NCBI GenBank assembly: GCA_948465565.1
Contig: CAOJXR010000001.1
Coordinates: 558,001 to 622,000 of the forward strand
Length of the DNA stretch: 64,000 nucleotides
Direction of reading: 5' to 3'
From: an uncultured Clostridium sp.
GTDB lineage: Bacteria; Bacillota; Clostridia; TANB77; CAG-508
Below the pieces are notes generated by a model. That model ran no database searches and was not told the DNA's origin. It saw only the letters and a program-made list of their open reading frames with translations. Each line of letters begins with the position of its first letter. Position 1 is the stretch's first letter. The position numbers were made by a program, and so were the translations under genes. Shown in pieces: positions 8,817 to 17,523 of this stretch.

Positions 8817-9845
8817 TTAAACTTTTGTTAATCTCTCAAAATCTTCAAGTTCTTTAGGCTCTGATACCTTTCCAAATCTCATTTCTCCCAACTGAGGTCG
8901 ATAATGCTTTCTATAAATACCTGAAAAATCATCAATTTCTTTTCTTTTCATTTTCTCTAAAATAACACCTGTCTGTTCTTCTAAACTTAAATCCGCAATA
9001 CTTTGTAAATTATCTTGTATACAATTAGCAACTTCTCCAAATGGAGTTATACGAAGCTTTCTACATTCTGCCCCACCACATTTATAATTCCAAGAAGGCT
9101 CCGCAATAATCCCAATAATAACACTCAAATTTTTCAATTTGTAATATTCACAATTAGGATTATCTCCAAATTCAATATTCTCTAAATACTCCAGTTCATC
9201 AATCTTAAGCAGCCTATCATAAATTCTTTTAAAACTCACATTTGAGTTTCCATATAGTTCTTCACCTTTCTTATCCAATTGGGCAGGATTATTTGGATTA
9301 AAACAAATAAGTTTTAAAATAACTTTATCATTTTTCAAACTCTTCACAAACTCAATCATCTCAGGCAATTCATCCAAAGTTTTTTCCATAGTAACAACAT
9401 TTATCTTCACATAACCAGGAACCTTTTGAGAACTCTCAATAATGCTTCTCTTTACATCATCAAAACACATCATCCCTGTAAGATTTTTAAATCTTTCCTC
9501 ATTTAAAGTATCACAGCTTATATTAACACGTGTCAGTCCATAATTTATCGCTTGCTCTAATATAGTATGTAAATTCCAACCATTTGTTGTAATAATCTGT
9601 TCTGTATATCCAATCCCCTTTGCAAATTTCATTAATACCATCAAATCATTCCTAACAGTTGGCTCTCCACCAGTCCAATGAACCTTTGTAATTCCACAAT
9701 TATATGCAGCTTGCAATATACTTTTAGCTTGACTCGTTGATAATTCCATTTTCTTTTCATACACTCTATTAGGATTACAATAAACACAAGCAAAATTACA
9801 CTTTGGAGTCAAAAAAAATCTCAAATGCCAATTAGCATCTCTCAT
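8817..9845 (-). CDS. MoaA-like radical SAM protein, paralogue 1
   Basis: Radical SAM enzyme of 342 aa. The CNFACVYC motif (about residues 17-24) binds the SAM [4Fe-4S] cluster and is followed by WTGGEPT. The C-terminal part has a second Cys set (CGGAECRKLRITPFGEVANC), like the auxiliary cluster and GTP-binding region of MoaA. No other molybdopterin gene is in the window, so a role in Moco synthesis is unproven. It lies 14 bases downstream of a second, clearly related radical SAM gene. The real substrate is unknown. Confidence 0.8.
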   Translation of the reverse strand: MRDANWHLRFFLTPKCNFACVYCNPNRVYEKKMELSTSQAKSILQAAYNCGITKVHWTGGEPTVRNDLMVLMKFAKGIGYTEQIITTNGWNLHTILEQAINYGLTRVNISCDTLNEERFKNLTGMMCFDDVKRSIIESSQKVPGYVKINVVTMEKTLDELPEMIEFVKSLKNDKVILKLICFNPNNPAQLDKKGEELYGNSNVSFKRIYDRLLKIDELEYLENIEFGDNPNCEYYKLKNLSVIIGIIAEPSWNYKCGGAECRKLRITPFGEVANCIQDNLQSIADLSLEEQTGVILEKMKRKEIDDFSGIYRKHYRPQLGEMRFGKVSEPKELEDFERLTKV

Positions 9846-9859
9846 ATGTATGCTCCTTT

Positions 9860-10750
9860 CTATCTGTTAACGATAGTATTACTACGTCTTTCCATCAATT
9901 CCTTAAAACATCTTACTTTCTCGTCATAATCTCCCTCAACAATCTGTCTTCCTTCACATGTTTTACCTGTTGTATATACTCTAATTTTCTTACAAGATGG
10001 GCCACCACACTTATATTGTTTAGGAGCTTCTACAATACCAACTTTAACATTCTTATCCTTAACCAAAAAGTAATCAACATTAGGGTTATTTCCCTTAATA
10101 TTATCTAAAGGAGCAATTTCACCAATTTGTAAAATCCTATTCTTTATAACCTCTGGCTCAATATGCATTTCTAAATACTTCTCATTAGGCTGAAACTTCC
10201 ACAATTCAAAAAATTTAATAATAACCCCCTCTCCAAGAGTTGAAGCAAAATTAATTAAATCTTCAATTTCATCAAAATTTTCTTTCATTAAACACACATT
10301 TATTTTTGTAAGCATTACCTTATCAGCACTCAATCGTATAGTCTTTAAAACCTGTTCTAGTCCATCAATTCCAACAATTTTCTTAAATTTTTCCCTATCT
10401 AATGAATCCAAGCTAATATTAGTCCTTACTAATCCATTTTCAACCATCCTCTCTATTTTATCTCCCATTAAATAACCATTAGTAGTAATATTTTGTTCTT
10501 CATATCCGCACTCTTTTGCATAATCAGAAAACTCCAACAAATTAGCAACAGACGGTTCGCCCCCCGTCCAATGAATCTTTGTAATTCCAGCCTCCGCAGC
10601 AGCTTTTATAATATCCTTTATCTCCTCATTACTTAATTCTTTTTTCCCTTCAACAACACTTTTTTGAAAATCATTACAATAAAAACAATTAAAATTACAT
10701 TTTGATGTAAGTGAAATCTTTAAACACCAATTATTTATAACATTTCCCAT
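9860..10750 (-). CDS. MoaA-like radical SAM protein, paralogue 2
   Basis: Tandem relative of the preceding entry, 296 aa, with CNFNCFYC near residue 18, IHWTGGEPS, and a C-terminal CGGPSCKKIRVYTTGKTC set. It aligns with its neighbour over most of the length, including NxTTNG and VNISxDxL-like blocks, but is about 45 residues shorter at the C-terminus. First gene of the pair on the minus strand. The pair may act together, for example as a heterodimer, or on related substrates; that is inference. No peptide precursor gene was seen next to it. Confidence 0.8.
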   Translation of the reverse strand: MGNVINNWCLKISLTSKCNFNCFYCNDFQKSVVEGKKELSNEEIKDIIKAAAEAGITKIHWTGGEPSVANLLEFSDYAKECGYEEQNITTNGYLMGDKIERMVENGLVRTNISLDSLDREKFKKIVGIDGLEQVLKTIRLSADKVMLTKINVCLMKENFDEIEDLINFASTLGEGVIIKFFELWKFQPNEKYLEMHIEPEVIKNRILQIGEIAPLDNIKGNNPNVDYFLVKDKNVKVGIVEAPKQYKCGGPSCKKIRVYTTGKTCEGRQIVEGDYDEKVRCFKELMERRSNTIVNR

Positions 10751-10874
10751 TCACAATCCTCCTAAAAAAATTTCCGATATATTTTTCAGACATGACTATA
10801 TTAGCATGTTCAGTAAGAATATTTTGTAACAATTTGTAATTTATCTAATTTATTTTTAAATTTTTTCGCATAAA

Positions 10875-10900
10875 AAAGAAACATTAAAAAATGTTTCTTT
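10875..10900 (-). terminator. Terminator of the GH25 muramidase gene
   Basis: 11-bp inverted repeat (AAAGAAACATT) with a 4-base loop, T-rich on the minus strand, just after the stop at 10906. Confidence 0.7.
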
Positions 10901-10905
10901 AAATC

Positions 10906-11922
10906 TTACTTATAAAATTCTTTTTTAAATAACGACAAATCAACCCTGTACGTTATCTCATCCCCTGCACCAGTCTCACTAAACTGCCAACCAATAGTCT
11001 TCTTATACAATTCCTTATTAGCTGCTCCATCTTGCTCTGTATCAAAATACCAATAATCTGGAATCTCATCATCTTGAGGATAATACGCAAGCCAAAACTT
11101 AGTATTAAGAGAAGCTAAATATAAATTTGCAGTCTGAGCATTCGTATAAACAATATTCTCTATCTTTTTCTTATTAAGTTTATCAATCACCTTTTGAACA
11201 AGCTCAGCCCTCTCATTCCAAATATTATCAGCACGCCCCTTCCCATCATGTTTTTCAATATCTAGTGCAACAGGTAAAGTACAATGCTCTCCTGCATGCT
11301 CCTTCAAAAAGTCCTCTATAAACTTAACTTCTTCATCAATCTCTTTATCATTTAGCGCCTCTTCTAAAAAATAAAAACCATATGGAATTTTCAAATATTC
11401 ACAAGCATCCACATATTCTTGAAACTTAGTATCAGTATAGAAATTTCCTTTAGCACCATACCCTCTACCACCAGCACGTATATACACATAACTAATTTTA
11501 TTCTCTAAAAGAAAAACTTCATAATCCTCAGCATTCTCAAAGTCCTCTCCCATATTAAATTGAGAAACATCCGATACAAGCAATTTAGGTTTATGTACTT
11601 CCCTATAATACTCAATATTCTCCTTCATTGCATAACCATTAATCTTTCCATCAACCTTTACCTTATACCACTCAATACCATCTTTTCTAAACTCATCCAA
11701 AATATAAACATTTTCAGACTTTTTCAACAATCGAATTTGCCTAACATTTGTAGTTCCTGGTTTTGAATATAATGGTATATCTTCAGCAATAACCACACCA
11801 TGAATAGAATTATCAATTTCCTCTTGATTTTTCTGCTCTAAGTAAAATTTCAAAGCAGCCAAAATTGTAACTAGTATTATAACACTTAAAGCCGTAATTA
11901 TTATAATCAGTTTTTTCTTCAT
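10906..11922 (-). CDS. Membrane-anchored GH25 muramidase with an SH3-like domain
   Basis: Likely cell-wall hydrolase cutting the MurNAc-GlcNAc bond. The 338-aa product starts at ATG 11922 (AGGAG upstream) with one membrane segment (about residues 5-27). Next comes a short SH3-like region (about 40-110) and a GH25 barrel (about 115-338). The barrel includes VSDVSQF at its first strand, the catalytic acidic pair around ALDIEKHDG, and WQFSETG near the end, as in family GH25. It faces outside the membrane. Monocistronic, with its own promoter and terminator. Confidence 0.88.
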   Translation of the reverse strand: MKKKLIIIITALSVIILVTILAALKFYLEQKNQEEIDNSIHGVVIAEDIPLYSKPGTTNVRQIRLLKKSENVYILDEFRKDGIEWYKVKVDGKINGYAMKENIEYYREVHKPKLLVSDVSQFNMGEDFENAEDYEVFLLENKISYVYIRAGGRGYGAKGNFYTDTKFQEYVDACEYLKIPYGFYFLEEALNDKEIDEEVKFIEDFLKEHAGEHCTLPVALDIEKHDGKGRADNIWNERAELVQKVIDKLNKKKIENIVYTNAQTANLYLASLNTKFWLAYYPQDDEIPDYWYFDTEQDGAANKELYKKTIGWQFSETGAGDEITYRVDLSLFKKEFYK

Positions 11923-11954
11923 TTTATCTCCTATTTCGTTTTCATTCATGTTTT

Positions 11955-11984
11955 ATTTTAACATTTATTAAAATAACTTGTCTA
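11955..11984 (-). promoter_or_regulatory. Sigma-A-like promoter of the GH25 gene
   Basis: On the minus strand, TAGACA (11984-11979), an 18-base spacer and TAAAAT (11960-11955), about 33 bases before the start codon. Confidence 0.5.
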
Positions 11985-12038
11985 CCAAAAATTTTACCAT
12001 ATGATCATATATAAAAAGAAAAATTTTCCTCAAACCCC

Positions 12039-12067
12039 TTGTTTTTTTCAAAAAATTATGTTATATT
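12039..12067 (+). promoter_or_regulatory. Sigma-A-like promoter of rpmB
   Basis: TTGTTT (12039-12044), a 17-base spacer and TATATT (12062-12067), followed by a short leader to GGAGG and the L28 start. Confidence 0.6.
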
Positions 12068-12111
12068 AATCCATAGTCAGTTTAATAAATAAAATGGAGG
12101 TGCATGAAGTC

Positions 12112-12309
12112 ATGGCAAAATGTGCAGTTTGTGATAAAAATATAAATTTCGGAAATCAATTAAGCATAACTCGTTCTCATATCAGTAAAAGATCTACAAG
12201 AACTTTTAAACCAAACTTAAGAACTGTAAAAGCTATAGTTGATGGTCAACCAAAAAGAATAACAGTATGTGCTAAATGCTTACGTTCAGGAAAAGTAACA
12301 AGAGCATAA
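12112..12309 (+). CDS. rpmB: 50S ribosomal protein L28
   Basis: Large-subunit ribosomal protein, 65 aa from ATG 12112 (GGAGG at 12096-12100). It begins MAKCAVCDK and keeps the C-terminal zinc-type CAKCLRSGKV, so it is the Cys-containing form. An upstream in-frame ATG at 12094 overlaps the ribosome-binding site and is rejected. It faces the spoVM microgene on the other strand, a neighbourhood also seen in Bacillus. Confidence 0.95.
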   Translation: MAKCAVCDKNINFGNQLSITRSHISKRSTRTFKPNLRTVKAIVDGQPKRITVCAKCLRSGKVTRA

Positions 12310-12330
12310 TTTAAAGTACAAAAATAAATC

Positions 12331-12360
12331 GTGGAGTAATGTAATTACTCCACTTTTTTA
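12331..12360 (+). terminator. Terminator of rpmB
   Basis: Perfect 10-bp stem GTGGAGTAAT with a 3-base loop, followed by a T run. Confidence 0.9.
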
Positions 12361-12393
12361 TTGCTATTAAAAGCATATGAATTAAAACAAATC

Positions 12394-12471
12394 CTAAGTA
12401 TTTTTTATTCCAAAAATAAGTTTCAAAAACCCTCTCAAAAATCTTGGTGATTTCTTTACAACAACCTTCAT
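12394..12471 (-). CDS. spoVM: Stage V sporulation protein M (SpoVM)
   Basis: A 25-aa amphipathic peptide that marks the curved forespore membrane and recruits the coat ATPase SpoIVA. It starts MKVVVKKSPRF and continues with LRGFLKLIF, matching the SpoVM pattern of a short strand, the K-x-P-R/K-F-L-x-G block and a basic amphipathic helix. GAGG lies 6 bases before ATG 12471; a second in-frame ATG at 12483 would add four residues. Position next to rpmB matches the spoVM-rpmB arrangement of Bacillus. Too short for most automatic gene calls. Confidence 0.82.
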   Translation of the reverse strand: MKVVVKKSPRFLRGFLKLIFGIKNT

Positions 12472-12506
12472 TTCAAACCTCATCCCTTTCTAATGTAAAA
12501 TTTCAT

Positions 12507-12656
12507 CTAACAAGCAAGCCAAATAACACCAATAGCAATAACCACAATTCCTATAATCATTAGCCACCATGTAACTGGAAGTATAAGCACCATTATCGTT
12601 CCAACACCAAACCCAATTAAACATACTGCAATCGTCTTTTTTAAACCTCTAAGCAT
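12507..12656 (-). CDS. Small membrane protein, 49 aa, unknown function
   Basis: Starts MLRGLKKTIA and is nearly all hydrophobic, with two predicted membrane helices separated by PVTWW, ending IGVIWLAC. A GGGG-rich stretch precedes the ATG. Short double-helix proteins of this shape are common next to spoVM or DNA-repair genes in Clostridia, but the function is unknown. It is immediately upstream of spoVM on the same strand, with a 35-base gap, so co-transcription is likely. Confidence 0.6.
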   Translation of the reverse strand: MLRGLKKTIAVCLIGFGVGTIMVLILPVTWWLMIIGIVVIAIGVIWLAC

Positions 12657-12674
12657 TGCATTTCCCCCTATCTC

Positions 12675-12703
12675 TTTATATATTATATTATTTATTGTAT
12701 AAT
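12675..12703 (+). promoter_or_regulatory. Possible promoter of nth
   Basis: TATAAT at 12698-12703 with a weak TTTATA -35 (12675-12680) and a 17-base spacer, 40 bases before the start. Confidence 0.4.
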
Positions 12704-12743
12704 AGTGTTATTAAAAATATTAATAAATTAATCGAGGTATAAT

Positions 12744-13385
12744 ATGAAAACAAAAAAAGAAGCAACAGAAATATTAAATATTCTAAGAAATCATTATCCA
12801 GAAGCCACTTGTAGCCTAGACTTTAAATCACCCTTCCAAATGGTAATCGCAGTAATGCTATCAGCACAATGTACAGATGAGCGTGTAAATAAAACCACTC
12901 CTCTATTATTCAAAGATTATGGAACACCTGAAAAAATGGCAAAAATGGATATAAAGGAACTGGAAAACATCATACACCCTTGCGGTTTTTATAAAAACAA
13001 AGCAAAAAATGCACTAGCTTGTAGTCAAGTTTTAGTTGAAAAATACAACTCTATTGTCCCAAACAATATGGAAGATTTAATGTCATTACCTGGAGTTGGA
13101 AGAAAAAGTGCAAATGTAATAATGCTAGAGGCATTCGGAGATGCACAAGGAATAGCAGTCGATACACACGCAAGAAGAATATCAAACAAAATAGGTTTTT
13201 CATCAAAAGCAGAACCAGAAAAAATTGAACAAGACTTACTTAAACAATTTCCAAAAGAAGATTGGAAAGATGTAAATCATCTTTTCGTATGGCATGGCAG
13301 ATACACTTGCATTGCAAGAAACCCAAAATGTGACAAATGTCCATTGCAAAAACATTGCAATGACTATAAAGCTCGTACAAAATAA
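12744..13385 (+). CDS. nth: Endonuclease III (DNA glycosylase/AP lyase)
   Basis: Base-excision repair enzyme removing oxidised pyrimidines. The 213-aa product has the helix-hairpin-helix block (LPGVGRKSANV, about residues 114-124), the catalytic Lys in that motif, the catalytic Asp (VDTHARR) and the C-terminal [4Fe-4S] ligands in CIARNPKCDKCPLQKHC. The length matches the family. A GAGG-containing leader precedes ATG 12744. Confidence 0.96.
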   Translation: MKTKKEATEILNILRNHYPEATCSLDFKSPFQMVIAVMLSAQCTDERVNKTTPLLFKDYGTPEKMAKMDIKELENIIHPCGFYKNKAKNALACSQVLVEKYNSIVPNNMEDLMSLPGVGRKSANVIMLEAFGDAQGIAVDTHARRISNKIGFSSKAEPEKIEQDLLKQFPKEDWKDVNHLFVWHGRYTCIARNPKCDKCPLQKHCNDYKARTK

Positions 13386-13438
13386 TGAATAATACCTGTA
13401 TATTTGCATATACTCTTAAATAAAGAGGTGTATGTAAC

Positions 13439-13570
13439 TTGACAAATATTAACTGTTCTTATGACTGTATTTACCAAGAAAACGGGCTATGTAATCTTGA
13501 AAAATTACAAAACAACAAAATAAACGCTAATAAAGATTGCATATATTATCAACAAAAAAAGACTATTTAG
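13439..13570 (+). CDS. Small Cys-rich protein, 43 aa
   Basis: Frame from TTG 13439, preceded by AGAGG, to TAG 13570. The product has four Cys residues in the pattern C-x3-C-x7-C-x17-C (CSYDCIYQENGLC then DCIYY). Proteins of this shape in Clostridia are often mis-annotated as hydroxymyristoyl-ACP dehydratase and may bind metal. It follows nth on the same strand. Its stop lies in the left arm of a terminator hairpin, which suits a gene end. Confidence 0.6.
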   Translation: MTNINCSYDCIYQENGLCNLEKLQNNKINANKDCIYYQQKKTI

Positions 13571-13592
13571 TTTTTTAGCTAAATAGTCTTTT
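13557..13592. terminator. Bidirectional terminator
   Basis: Perfect 14-bp stem AAAAGACTATTTAG with an 8-base loop and T runs on both sides, between a plus-strand and a minus-strand gene. Confidence 0.85.
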
Positions 13593-13602
13593 CTTTTTAA
13601 AC

Positions 13603-14700
13603 TTAATTTTCTTTAACAAAATTTGATTTAATAACAATACCAAGTCCAGTTGCAACCATAAAGAAAGCAACTATTCCACCCAAGAATGGAATTTGATAAA
13701 TAACCCATGAAACAATTGTAACAATAGCTACCCACATAGGTAATTTAATCTTATTAAATCTCTCTGCAAGCTTTGCACCAATAGCAATATTAGTAATAGC
13801 CATACCGATAAGTAATAATGCAATAATCATAACTAAAGCCGCAATTGCAACAGTAGCAGTAATTCTAAGCCATACAAAAGCGATAAAGAATAATGGCATC
13901 AAAACAATTGTAACAATTCCTAAACCAAAAGAACTAACTCGTACACATTCCTTAGCTTTTCTAATAAAATTAGGAACAAACTTCATAGCAAAAATCAAAA
14001 CAGCGAAAGTCAAAACAAAATATTGAGTAAAATCCATAACATAATCATAAACAATATCAAGTATACTCTTACTCTCTATAATCTGTTTTTTAAAATTTAC
14101 ATTCACAATTGTTGCATCATCACTTACAGATGCTACCTTATCAGAAGTATAATTCAAATCTTTCAAAATAATAGCATCAGCAGTAACCTCCATGTTATTA
14201 ACCACAGCATTAACATTTCTATCAAAACTTCCAGCTAAAACAAGGTGGTCTACACATAAATTAGTATCATATTTAACAGACGCTGTCTTTTCAATCACAA
14301 GGTCTTTTGCAACAACATATAATCCTCTAGTAATACTAGCTTCAACCTTCGCATTCATCGCAGAAATAAAAACATTTCCATTAATAATAACATCTGCACC
14401 TAAATTCGCATTATTAGCACAAATAAAAACATCACCATTAATAATCTCATTATCCATATTCACACTATTAGCAAATAAATACACATTACCATTAACATTC
14501 TCATCAGTTCTTTTAACATTCTCTGAAAAATCATACACTTCTTCATTTACAGAATTCATAAGGATTTCATCATTCTCATTCTCTGAAATAGGCATAATTC
14601 CATCTCTTGCTCCATCAGCAGCTACAGCCAAAGCATTAGGCATAATACACGCAATAGCAAGAACTAAAACAATAAGTACTAGCATAATCTTTTTTCTCAT
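13603..14700 (-). CDS. Bactofilin-like beta-repeat protein with a membrane C-terminus
   Basis: Product of 365 aa with a signal peptide (about 1-25). The middle (about 55-205) is rich in short beta-helix-like repeats (NGNVYLFANS, NGDVFICANN, NGNVFISAMN), similar to polymer-forming bactofilin/DUF583 domains. The C-terminal half (about 225-360) has four or five membrane segments. The repeat domain is thus predicted to face outside, unlike classic cytosolic bactofilins. The exact function is unknown. It sits 26 bases downstream of rpe and could be in the prpC-prkC-rpe transcript. Confidence 0.65.
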   Translation of the reverse strand: MRKKIMLVLIVLVLAIACIMPNALAVAADGARDGIMPISENENDEILMNSVNEEVYDFSENVKRTDENVNGNVYLFANSVNMDNEIINGDVFICANNANLGADVIINGNVFISAMNAKVEASITRGLYVVAKDLVIEKTASVKYDTNLCVDHLVLAGSFDRNVNAVVNNMEVTADAIILKDLNYTSDKVASVSDDATIVNVNFKKQIIESKSILDIVYDYVMDFTQYFVLTFAVLIFAMKFVPNFIRKAKECVRVSSFGLGIVTIVLMPLFFIAFVWLRITATVAIAALVMIIALLLIGMAITNIAIGAKLAERFNKIKLPMWVAIVTIVSWVIYQIPFLGGIVAFFMVATGLGIVIKSNFVKEN

Positions 14701-14726
14701 TTCTCTAACCTCCCATTACTTAAACT

Positions 14727-15386
14727 TTATCTAATTTTATTTATTGCAGCAGTATAGTCATCAGACTTCCATACATAACTACCTACAACTAGAATATTAG
14801 CCCCAGCTTCCACAGCCTTCTCAGAAGTAACATCATTAATTCCACCATCAACTTCTATGTCTATATCAAAATCATTTTCATCACAATATTTTTTTAATGT
14901 AGACACTTTATCTAACGTACCTGGAATCAAAGATTGACCACCTAATCCAGGAACAACAGTCATAACCAAAACCATATGGATATATGGTAAAAACTCATAA
15001 ACTTTACTAATATCAGTATCTGGATTTATTGCAATACCTGCCTTTATACCATTTTCAGATAAATATTTAATTATATCCATAACTTCTTCTTTATCTTTGC
15101 ACGCTTCTAAATGAAAAGTTATTCTATCAGGATTATAATCCACAAAATCCTCGATTATTTCTTTTGGATTTTCTACCATTAAATGAACATCTAAACATGT
15201 CATACAAATGGTATTAATTTTCAATGCATAATCCTTCATTTTCTCCATGTTATTATTCTTAACAAATTTACTATCCATAGCATCTATATGAAAATAATCT
15301 ATTTTCGCAGTTTCAACATTATAAAATGTACTAACTGCATTTTCTTCATCTATATCTAATGTTGATATCGATATCTCTGTAGCCAT
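14727..15386 (-). CDS. rpe: Ribulose-phosphate 3-epimerase
   Basis: Interconverts ribulose 5-phosphate and xylulose 5-phosphate in the pentose phosphate pathway. The 219-aa TIM barrel has the metal ligand sets HIDAMD and DVHLMV, the phosphate-loop EVDGGIN and the C-terminal VVGSYVW. The usual VNPGFGGQ loop reads VVPGLGGQ here. It follows prkC with a GC-rich hairpin between them. The prpC-prkC-(rsgA)-rpe order resembles Bacillus, but rsgA is absent from this spot. Confidence 0.9.
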   Translation of the reverse strand: MATEISISTLDIDEENAVSTFYNVETAKIDYFHIDAMDSKFVKNNNMEKMKDYALKINTICMTCLDVHLMVENPKEIIEDFVDYNPDRITFHLEACKDKEEVMDIIKYLSENGIKAGIAINPDTDISKVYEFLPYIHMVLVMTVVPGLGGQSLIPGTLDKVSTLKKYCDENDFDIDIEVDGGINDVTSEKAVEAGANILVVGSYVWKSDDYTAAINKIR

Positions 15387-15422
15387 AAAAATCTCCTTAT
15401 AAAAAATAACTTAATTTATTAA

Positions 15423-15446
15423 GGCGCTCATTACATAAAGAGCGCC
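15423..15446 (-). other. GC-rich hairpin between prkC and rpe
   Basis: Perfect GGCGCTC stem with a 10-base loop after the prkC stop, followed on the minus strand by TTAATAAATT. It could be a weak terminator, a processing site or an mRNA stability element. Confidence 0.5.
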
Positions 15447-15454
15447 ATCTTGTT

Positions 15455-17494
15455 TTATGGAAAAGCAAGTGTTGTATCAACTCCAAAGTTTACATCTTTA
15501 GAAATCTTTGCACTTCCATCTATTATTAATGTAACTGATTTATAACCTTTGCCATAAATAGTAATTTGGGGCTTTGTAGTAACATCATAGCTCTCTCCAC
15601 CATAAGTAGTACTATCATCAACTTTTATAGAGACCCTTGCTGTTTTCACAGGTTTCGTAGTATTTTCTGTCTCATCATCTGTAGGTTCTGGTTGAACTGG
15701 TGCAGAAACATACTTTGATAAATCTACTGTAACAACTACAGAAGAAGTCTTTTGCACTTTATTTACTGTAAGCTTAATAGTTGCACCAGGATCAGCCTTT
15801 CCAGTAATATCCTGTTTTAATACAATACCATCTGTTTTATTACTATCCTCTGTCTCCTCTACTTCAACCTTAAAGCCAGCACTCTCAAGCATAGTAACAG
15901 CAGCTGCTCTATCCTTACCCAAAGTATTAGGAACATCCACTTTGCTACTTCCTGCACTAACAGTAATAACAAGTTCAACATCATCCTTAAACTCAATATC
16001 CTTTAGGATACTTTGCTTAATTATAAGTCCCTCTTTTAAAGTCTCACTATTCTCCTCTTCATACTTAATAGTTCCAACATATCCCAAAGCCTTCAAAGCA
16101 GCCTCAGTTTCCTCCTTAGTCTTTCCTGTTAAGTCAATCATCTTAAGTGTTTTAGCCTCTCTAGCCTTCTTAACATATATAGTAATCTGATCCTTATCCT
16201 TTATTTTATAATTTGCTCTATATGGAGGATCTTGTTTTATAACTTTACCTGGTTCAACAACTTCTCCCGCACCAGCATCATCCTCAACATATTCAATCTT
16301 AAGCTCATTTTTCTTTTTAAAATCAGTATTATCATATCTAGCCTTAGCCTGCTGCTCAGTAAGTCTCTCTCCTTGTTCATTCTTTACCAAATTAGGAATT
16401 TGAACATCCTTAGGCTTAGCATTCATAAACAACATTGTTCCACCAAAAGCTAGTGAAAACAAAATAATTGCAACAAGCAACAAAGAAACAATCACATGAT
16501 CTTTAAAAAATCCTATAACTCCACGTTTTTTCTTAGGATTTTTACTTTTTCTAGGTTCTTCAAAATCCTCCTCATCTGAAATAACTTTACTATCTATATC
16601 ATAAAGAGTTGATAATTTCTGTGTCTGAAGAGTATCAAACTTCTTATTTATCTTAACAAAATTCTCATCTGGTCTCTTAAGTGCTGTACTCAAGTCAATA
16701 AGCATTTCTGTAGCATTTTGATATCTATCCATAGGGTCTTTCTGCATAGCCTTTAAAATAATATTATTTACACTTATAGGTATTTGTGGATTTAATTTCT
16801 TAGGTTCAATTGGTTCCTCTTGAACTTGCATCAAAGCAACAGACACAGGAGTATCTGCATCAAAAGGCACTCTACCAGTAAGCATTTCATACATAACTAT
16901 ACCAAGTGAATATATATCAGACTTCGCATCAGTAGCACCACCCTTAGCATGCTCTGGTGAAAAATAATGTACTGAACCAATTGTTGTACCAAAAGCAGTA
17001 ATTGTTGAATTAGAAACTGCCTTAGCTATACCAAAATCAGTAACTTTAGCCATTCCGTCCTCAGTAATAATTATATTATGTGGTTTAATATCTCTATGAA
17101 TCAAACTATTTTTATGAGCAGTCTCCAAAGCTGACGCAATTTGAATAGCAATATTAACAGACCATTTCCAAGACAACTTGCCATCTTCAACTATTATTTC
17201 CTTCAAAGTCTTACCCTGAATTAACTCCATAACAATGTAGTAAACATCCCCTTCATTACCTACATCGTAAATTGAAACAATATTAGGATGTGTTAAACTT
17301 GCTGCTGTTTGAGCCTCTGATTTAAATCTTTTAATAAATTCAATATCAGTAATAAATTCCTCTTTTAATATTTTAATTGCAACAAATCTATTTAGGACAT
17401 GGCACTTAGCTTTATAAACTGTAGCCATTCCACCATTACCTATTTTTTCTAATATTTCATACCTATTTGCTAGCATTCTCCCAATCAGATTCAT
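15455..17494 (-). CDS. prkC: Serine/threonine protein kinase with PASTA repeats (PrkC/StkP type)
   Basis: Transmembrane Hanks-type kinase that senses cell-wall fragments; in spore formers PrkC also triggers germination in response to muropeptides. Cytosolic kinase domain about 1-275: glycine loop GNGGMATV, Lys in AIKILK (residue 41), HRDIKPHN catalytic loop and DFG. A linker follows, then a membrane helix (about 332-357) and three PASTA-like repeats (about 365-575) ending in a Thr/Val-rich extension to 679. The gene lies 29 bases after its phosphatase partner prpC, as in most Firmicutes. Confidence 0.95.
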   Translation of the reverse strand: MNLIGRMLANRYEILEKIGNGGMATVYKAKCHVLNRFVAIKILKEEFITDIEFIKRFKSEAQTAASLTHPNIVSIYDVGNEGDVYYIVMELIQGKTLKEIIVEDGKLSWKWSVNIAIQIASALETAHKNSLIHRDIKPHNIIITEDGMAKVTDFGIAKAVSNSTITAFGTTIGSVHYFSPEHAKGGATDAKSDIYSLGIVMYEMLTGRVPFDADTPVSVALMQVQEEPIEPKKLNPQIPISVNNIILKAMQKDPMDRYQNATEMLIDLSTALKRPDENFVKINKKFDTLQTQKLSTLYDIDSKVISDEEDFEEPRKSKNPKKKRGVIGFFKDHVIVSLLLVAIILFSLAFGGTMLFMNAKPKDVQIPNLVKNEQGERLTEQQAKARYDNTDFKKKNELKIEYVEDDAGAGEVVEPGKVIKQDPPYRANYKIKDKDQITIYVKKAREAKTLKMIDLTGKTKEETEAALKALGYVGTIKYEEENSETLKEGLIIKQSILKDIEFKDDVELVITVSAGSSKVDVPNTLGKDRAAAVTMLESAGFKVEVEETEDSNKTDGIVLKQDITGKADPGATIKLTVNKVQKTSSVVVTVDLSKYVSAPVQPEPTDDETENTTKPVKTARVSIKVDDSTTYGGESYDVTTKPQITIYGKGYKSVTLIIDGSAKISKDVNFGVDTTLAFP

Positions 17495-17523
17495 ATCATT
17501 TCTCTCCTTAACTTATAAACAGT

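Noticed and set aside
14192..14734. Long open frame opposite the bactofilin-like gene
   Set aside because: It is the antisense of a real gene, with no ribosome-binding site and no recognisable protein pattern. Several similar antisense frames across the window were dropped for the same reason.
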